From the NCBI GenBank assembly GCA_029204225.1, contig CM055101.1:61585340-61649339 (forward strand): a stretch of DNA of 64,000 bases, read 5' to 3'. The translations under genes were made by a program, and so were the position numbers. Under the pieces are notes generated by a model. It had not been told where the DNA came from. It was given only the letters and a program-made list of their open reading frames with translations, and did no database searches. The DNA is from Diphasiastrum complanatum (Eukaryota; Streptophyta; Lycopodiopsida; Lycopodiales; Lycopodiaceae). This document shows, piece after piece, positions 58,371-64,000 of the stretch (position 1 is its first letter; each line of letters begins with the position of its first letter).

Positions 58371-59035
58371 TGTTATAATCCAAGAGAAATCAATCAAGAA
58401 TAAGGAGCAGCAATCACAAAATGAAAGCATATCTAGCATCATTAACAATGTAGAAATCATGCATCTAATACACATAGGAGATGTAAACTCAATAAAAACT
58501 TGTCAAAATCACTTATTTATGATAATTTACTATTCATGTCCATACAATGGCCGTCCTACAGCAGTACTCACACGTGGCAACTCATACATATAAGAAAAAT
58601 AGCATTCTATGCACAAAAATTCACAATATCACCACCAAGGTACAAAAGATGAATGTAGAACCAAAAGAGATATCTTCCATAAGAATGAATGAGAGAAGAA
58701 CGAGAGAGATGAATTTCTCCCACACTTGTATGCCTATTATAACAGCCTCTTGCCCTATTTGGATGATCTTGCCTGATCTTATCAACTTATGAAAGTTTCT
58801 AGATCTTTTCCAAAACCTAGATCTAACATGACTAGATTCAATGCATCTCTAATAACCAATTAAAGTAGGTCCAAATTTGACCTTATCAACTTTTCTAAGT
58901 TGTTAAAAATAGTAAATTTGTTATTCTTAGGCCTTATTAACTTTATAAAGTCTATCTTTAAGTCTAAAATGCGTATTGTCCTCAAAATTGCCAAATAAAT
59001 TCAACATGACTAAACTAAACTATTTATTTTTCACA
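58370..59035 (-). mobile_element. Family A-prime 3' LTR
   Basis: On minus it starts TGTGAAAAATAAATAG after a polypurine tract. It shares with the family A LTR the blocks TTTAGTTTAGTCAT, TTGAATCTAG, GGTTCTAC, GGTGATAT, GCTCCTTATT and a degenerate CACACGTGG. Overall much more diverged than the two family A LTRs are from each other. The low-coordinate end is not resolved. Confidence 0.7.
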
Positions 59036-59048
59036 CTCCCTCTTCAAC
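59036..59048 (-). other. Polypurine tract, family A-prime
   Basis: GTTGAAGAGGGAG (minus) directly before the LTR; the same place in family A reads GTTGAAGAGGTAC. Confidence 0.8.
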
Positions 59049-59194
59049 TAGTTTTATCACTTTAGAATGATCTCCATCCTAAGTATAGACCTTATTTCTA
59101 TGGTTTTATGATAGCTTTCATAATTGATATAAAGAATAGTGTCCACATTGGATGCTCACTATTTCTTACATCAATTTTACATATCAAGATGTAA

Positions 59195-60385
59195 CTAGAA
59201 CATGAAGAACCAAATAGAATGTAAATGCAATGATTCCTCCATGCTTCCACCTTTGAAATCTCTAGAAAATAAATCACTTGATGACTTGATCATGAATGGG
59301 TGATATAATGAGCCTCCTTTAGCTTCATTTACATCAGCAAAACCAGCCAAGAATGCTAGTACAACTCCAACATCAAAATGATGCAAAACAATATAAGTAG
59401 TTTCACCATATCTTGACAATTTGCACACATTCACATAAAATTGCTCAAACATGAGATAGAACAAATAAAATAAACTTGAACAACACTTCTTTGCTACTCC
59501 CTTGACCTTAATTAAGTCTTCAAACACCTGCAAAAACATATCCATAGTGACTTGTCCACTTGACTTCCCTTTGATGCTCTTGACTAGCTCCAAATTGCCA
59601 CCTTTTCTTTTGTGTTGTTGAAGCCCTTCAAGATCAAACTCTTGATCTTCCTCTTGAACATAAAAGATGTGAATATCTTCATATCTAAACCTTTGAAAAT
59701 ACTTCCTCTCAGACATATGATCTAGATCCCACAAAATCTCATCAATGCTTGATCTCGACTTTCCACTAAAGTTAGTGAAAACAATGCCACCATCATAAAG
59801 CAAAAGATAGATTCCAAAAATTCCATTCAACATGAAGTAGAGTAGGTGAAGATGAGTATCAAGCCTAGTCAAACTAGCCACCTTGAGTTCTTAACAAACG
59901 TCAATAAGCTCATCAATGAGATCTTCCTTTCCTTGAATAAATTGTCTCTTGAGTTGCTCAATGTAGTCTTCTCGAACCAACATTTTGTCATCTCGACCAT
60001 GAGTGAACAATTCACCATAATCATAGAATTCTTTGAGTTGATGAAGAGATGCGAGATCCATGCCTTGGATCTTCCCAAGAACCAATCGTCCATTGCCTTT
60101 TCTTCCACAAAACTCTCTCTTAATTATTGCATCATAAAAAGTAGAAACCTTTTGAACATTAGAAGCCATGAAAAGAATCATTCGTACCTTCAACATAAGG
60201 ATGATTGAAGAACTCTCTTTTTCCAAACAAGAACTTCTAATCAATGATTTAGATACTGAATCATATGATAATGATTTTTCCTCACTATCATTCGCAATGA
60301 CAACATTCAAAGTACATCCTACTTTGAACACTCCACATACTTCTCTTCCTCTTGACTTGTGACTATCTCCCTCACCAAGTCCCAT
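59195..60385 (-). pseudogene. Unrecognised family A ORF in place of integrase and RT (about 397 codons)
   Basis: One minus-strand frame from about 60,385 to 59,195 with a single in-frame TAA at 59,891. First half: KGNGRLVLGKIQGMDLASLHQLKEFYDYGELF, then DKMLVREDYIEQLKRQFIQGKEDLIDELIDVC, which is likely helical. Second half: LDTHLHLLYFMLNGIFGIYLLLYDGG (hydrophobic), SSIDEILWDLDHMSERKYFQRF, EDQEFDLEGLQQHKRKGG, and MFEQFYVNVCKLSRYGETTYIVLHHFDVGVVLAFLAGF (hydrophobic). No integrase, RT or RNase H motif occurs. Its 3' end is also present at 5331-5380, so it belongs to the family and is not a private insertion. It might be a captured host sequence or a lineage-specific accessory protein; I do not recognise it. 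Confidence 0.6.
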
Positions 60386-60435
60386 GATAGAAACATTTGA
60401 TCTACTCTCTTTATGTAGACATGTGACACCACTTG

Positions 60436-61480
60436 TTACACAAATGAATTTCTTGGATCATCACAGAAAAATGTAGAAGAACCACTTCCTTCATGCATGC
60501 ACCTAGCACCATTATTTTTTTCCACATGATCAAAGAAATCATTAGAAACAATCTTTTCCAAGGAAGAACCTTCATCACCTCCATTGATGAAGTTAGCTCT
60601 TTCTTTACCTTTTGCATGTTTGCACTTGCCATGAAGAATCATTGAAGAACCATCATTATCCCCATAACTAGCTAAGTTAGCACAAAGATGAACATCTCCA
60701 AGAAGCATATTAGATCTCGACCTAGATCTATCATAAGGAAGTTGCATAAGATCCACCAATCTTATTGATGCTAAAAGAGAGCTTTGGAAAGTTGAGACCA
60801 ATCTCCTTTTCCATTCCATCCTTTTTTTTTTTTCCATAACAAAAGCATCAAGCTTGAAAAGTCTACCTTGTATATTGCCCCCAACAACCAAGATTTCTTC
60901 CTTTGTAATGAATCATGCATCACCATCAAACTTTACCATGTATCTTTTCTCTATCGTTTGACCAACACTTAAAGAATTCTCTAAAAGTGAAGGATGTAAA
61001 GAACACCATCAAGTCTTACTTTCCTATTAGTAGAAAGACAAATAGTAATTGAACCCCAATACCGTCAATCACACACTCACCACCATTGGCCATGTGAATC
61101 ACTTTCTTGGCTCCATCATAAGTGACCAAAGAAGTAAAAAACTCCTTGTGACTAGTAATATGTGAACTAGGTCTAATATCAATCCACCATGAATCTTTGT
61201 CACCTTCACTTGATATTAAACTTGAAGAACACACCGTAAGAGAATCGCAAACACCTAGATCCTCATCATCAATAGTAAAGTTGATTTGCTTGCTACGTTC
61301 ATCACTTTGCTTCTTCAAAAATTCATTAGAAAAATGTCATTTGACTCCACAATAGAAACATTTTGGCTTAGATCTATCATTCTTCTTGCCAACAAAAGTA
61401 GCAAACTCACCTTGATCTTGCCCTTTAGATCGCTTGCCTTTGCCTTTGCCCTTGAACCTGCCCTTTGAGAACATGGTCTC
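60436..61480 (-). pseudogene. Family A-prime zinc knuckle, protease, pre-integrase region
   Basis: The knuckle reads CFYCGVK-stop-HFSNEF (TGA for Gly, last Cys to Phe). In the protease, the active site is WWIDIRPSSHITSHKEF where family A has WWIDSGASSHMTSHKEF, so the catalytic Asp-Ser-Gly is destroyed. Then GGNIQGRLFKLDAF and LGDVHLCANLASYGDNDG, as in family A, running on to a KCKHAKGKERANF stretch and the unknown ORF. Frameshifts separate the blocks. Confidence 0.78.
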
Positions 61481-61534
61481 CTCCTCTCCAACTTGAGATA
61501 TGGAAGTAGATCCTCCTCTTGATAGATTCCTATA

Positions 61535-62095
61535 CTACTCATTCACCAAGGTTTCTTGCAAGTCCTTCATATTTGCCAATGTCTTTTGAATAGCAAAACG
61601 TTGAACAAAATTAGCATGATCATCCAACAAGCCATTAAGAACTACTTGAACAAGTTTTGTCTCCTTAATGCTTTCATCAATACATATTAACTCATCGTTG
61701 AATGTTTTAACCTTAAAAACGAAAGCATGAGCACTTTCATCCTTCTTTTGTAAGTTTTGAAAAAAATTTCTCCTAAGGATTAGAAACCTTGATGTAGACT
61801 TGGACTCATAAAGTTTTTTTAAAGATTCCCAAGTCTCACTAGATGTAGTACACTTACCAACTTCCTTGAGAAGTTCATTTGTCACATTTTTCTTGATCAC
61901 ATGAAGAGATTTCTTTGCCCTTCTATCATACCTCAATTGTTCTTGAGGTGCCAAAGGTCTCTCCTCCACACCCACAAAAATATTCATCAACTCATTCATC
62001 TCAAGGAGAGACTCAATTCTCACCTTCCAAGTTGAATAGCTTTTTGAGATAAGCCTATCATTGCTCTCCAACATAAAGCCTCCATTTGTAGCCAT
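61535..62095 (-). pseudogene. Family A-prime Copia gag
   Basis: 186 open codons from an ATG at 62,095, matching the family A gag at 8504-9259 from MATNGGFMLESNDRL to LQETLVNE, with roughly three-quarters of residues the same by eye. A TAG follows NE; the Lys/Gly tail (KGRFKGKGKGKRSKGQ) continues beyond it. The leader 62,096-62,640 aligns with 9260-9820, but the primer site and 5' LTR are missing because similarity ends at about 62,650. Confidence 0.88.
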
Positions 62096-62650
62096 GTTGC
62101 AATTATTTGATCTTCTCTTTCAACCTGTTCCAATGCACATAGCACTCTCTTGAAAGTCAACAAATGAATCCAAGAAGAAATCACAAAGATATGGAACCTC
62201 TCAAATCTCTTTTTTGCACCAAAACTAGCAAATCACACGTAGAATTGATGACACTTGATCAACACATAATCAACCTACAACATTATGAACTTTTGCACTG
62301 TCTAAGATTGAAACACACTCTTGAAAATTCCAGAAACTCAAAAACAAGAGATCCTATCAATTTTAGAGTTTCCACAAAAGTACACAAAATTGAATCATTC
62401 ACATTCTTTACGCAAAAGCTAAAAACTTGATATAGATTTTTAAAAAATAATGTTTTCCTTTTATATACACTAAAAATTACCACAATCCAGCAAGTATGGA
62501 CGGAAATCGACCTACTACAAGTATTTTGTCCTAATTTGAGGTTTGGTTTACAAAAATCCCCATACTACACTTGAAAATGCTTCATTTTGACAAGGAATTA
62601 CTCTAGCATGCTCTAGAATTGGTGACACTTCCAAATTACTCACTAGAAAT

Positions 62651-62989
62651 GGCAGTTGGTAGATTTTTTACCAATATCACAAATCAGCCGAAAGAATATT
62701 TATGATGTCGGTTGATCCAAACTCTTAAAAGTCCTTTAAGTAACTAGGCTTGTAAGTTAAAGACCCAACCATGGCATCTTGTTGTATAATTCCATGAGTT
62801 GAGAACAAATTAGTTAATTACTCGAGAGTAGTTGGATGTGACTTGAGAGTGGAGAGCTAAGCAACATTATTCAGTTGTAGAAAGCGACAACCTAGGAGCA
62901 AAATGGCGGATAAACTTAGAAAGAGAAGATAAAAAAGAAAGAGATGAGGACAAGAGTTGGAGAGTTGGAGAACACAAGAGAGTTGATGA
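62651..62989. other. No gene recognised
   Basis: Junction between the truncated family A-prime leader and the next Copia fragment. Confidence 0.35.
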
Positions 62990-63308
62990 TTGAACTACAA
63001 AGGAAGCAATTTGGTTGAGGAACTTACTCTCAGATATCAGTCTGAATCAATATGCTCCGACGATTTTATTCTACGATAATCAAAGTGCCATTACCTTATC
63101 AACCAACCCTAGGTTTCATTCCAGGAGTAACGCATTGAAATCAAGTATCACTACGTCAAAAGCAAATTTTTTAACAAAGAGGTTAACTTAAATACTGTCG
63201 AACGCAAGATATAATAGCAAATATTTTTACCAAAGCATTAAGCTTGGATGCACACAAAAAGTTCTGTGCAGAACTAAATTTGAAGATCAAGGCATTCATG
63301 GATTCAGA
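62990..63308 (+). pseudogene. Copia RNase H C-terminal fragment
   Basis: LFYDNQSAITLSTNPRFHSRS, then after frame changes EIKYHYV, DIFTKALSLDAHKKFCAELNLKIKAF: the end of a Copia RNase H. It is followed by a polypurine tract and LTR, giving a coherent 3' end of an element. Confidence 0.85.
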
Positions 63309-63309
63309 T

Positions 63310-63318
63310 TAGGGGGAG
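63310..63318 (+). other. Polypurine tract
   Basis: TAGGGGGAG immediately before TGTTAGATT. Confidence 0.85.
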
Positions 63319-64000
63319 TGTTAGATTATTCTCCTACAAATTAACTAATCGAGTTTTAATCTCTATCAACTCATTATCCAGACCTGCACTTTTCTTCGTG
63401 TTTTTACACAGTCTATCGAATTACTTGAAAATGGCTAACATGCGGTTATTGTCACTTCGGCCACTTCGAAGACTTCGGCCTCTTCGAAGACTTCGTAGAC
63501 TTCATATTTTTCAGCCTTCAAAATTTTCGAATTTTTCGACCTTCAAGATTTTTGCATTTTTCGCGTGACAATTTACGTTCATTACAAAGTTACGATTTAT
63601 ATTCAAATCTACAGACAGACTGTTTACGACTCAGTTTGGAATTAAAGCCACCGACTTGCATTTATTATTAACAAATAAATTTTTGAGAAGTCCTAACTGA
63701 ACGCGTGCCAACACATCACAACCAACTGGATGTCACAATAAGTATAATGTAGACAACATATTAATTTATAGTCGAACCCTTTCGAAGCATGAAGTGCATC
63801 TTCAAATTGTTTACAATTTCTAAAGAAAAAAAACTCTATACTTTAAAATCAAAACTTGTATTTGTTAAGACCAAACTTCAATACTTAAACTATATCATAT
63901 TCGATTGCAACATCAAAATCAATCATTGTAAGGTTTGCAAGATACATGAACGCCCACAATTATAAACAATCTATGCTCTAAATCGATCACAACTTTTCTA
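63319..64000 (+). mobile_element. Copia 3' LTR, runs off the window
   Basis: Starts TGTTAGATTATTC after the polypurine tract. Contains a run of ACTTCG/TTCGAAGACTTCG words at 63,453-63,512. No end is seen before 64,000. Confidence 0.7.

Overview
This is nuclear DNA of a land plant with a large, repeat-rich genome. The evidence is one spliced gene with plant-type GT-AG introns, a plant-family lipase-like product, an AT-rich background, many microsatellites, and wall-to-wall decayed Ty1/Copia retrotransposons primed by initiator-Met tRNA plus one CACTA DNA transposon. The sequence does not fix the species; a fern, lycophyte or gymnosperm would fit as well as a large-genome angiosperm.

Layout. 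1-2.5 kb: fragments of two or three Copia elements. 2.5-5.3 kb: unassigned, repeat-like. 5.3-10.9 kb: a non-autonomous Copia element (here 'family A'). Its two 651-654 bp LTRs now lie in opposite orientation, and the 5 bp target duplication (GTTAA) and flanking coding sequence show that an inversion split the locus. 12-13.7 kb: Copia gag remnant and an unknown ORF. 14-19.2 kb: a CACTA transposase (TNP2, DUF4218, DUF4216; minus strand) interrupted by a young 2.8 kb Copia deletion derivative ('family B'). 19.2-20.6 kb: 5' end of another Copia element. 20.6-24.3 kb: nothing recognised.

24.9-36.0 kb (minus strand) holds the only convincing host gene. It is a nine-exon alpha/beta-hydrolase (acid-lipase type, 698 residues) whose reading frame is intact once spliced, although introns 6 and 8 contain a Copia fragment, a MITE-like unit and a cluster of GC palindromes. 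A GC-rich stretch with two CCACGTGG G-boxes upstream (36.9-37.0 kb) is the likely promoter region, and a ~130 bp tandem repeat lies just beyond it.

39.4-48.8 kb: three Copia elements side by side (families G and D on minus, E on plus). E is nearly complete and is interrupted mostly by TAG codons. 49.8-52.6 kb: microsatellite cluster. 53.4-54.7 kb: an unknown Ser/Pro/Thr-rich ORF (minus). 55.0-58.3 kb: a family G gag fragment, then an LTR, PBS and leader of 'family C'. 58.4-62.65 kb: a second family A element (A-prime) carrying an unrecognised ~400-codon ORF where integrase and reverse transcriptase should be. 63.0-64.0 kb: RNase H tail, polypurine tract and LTR of a further Copia element running off the window.

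Strongest observations: (1) in-frame stops in these dead elements are overwhelmingly TAG at positions where homologues have CAG or TGG, that is at CHG sites, as expected from deamination of CHG-methylated cytosine; (2) the insertion-plus-inversion history at 5.3-10.7 kb, which rejoins an unknown ORF in frame; (3) the conserved gag/protease-plus-unknown-ORF architecture of family A; (4) a perfect 10 bp palindrome CACACGTGTG recurring in three different LTR families.
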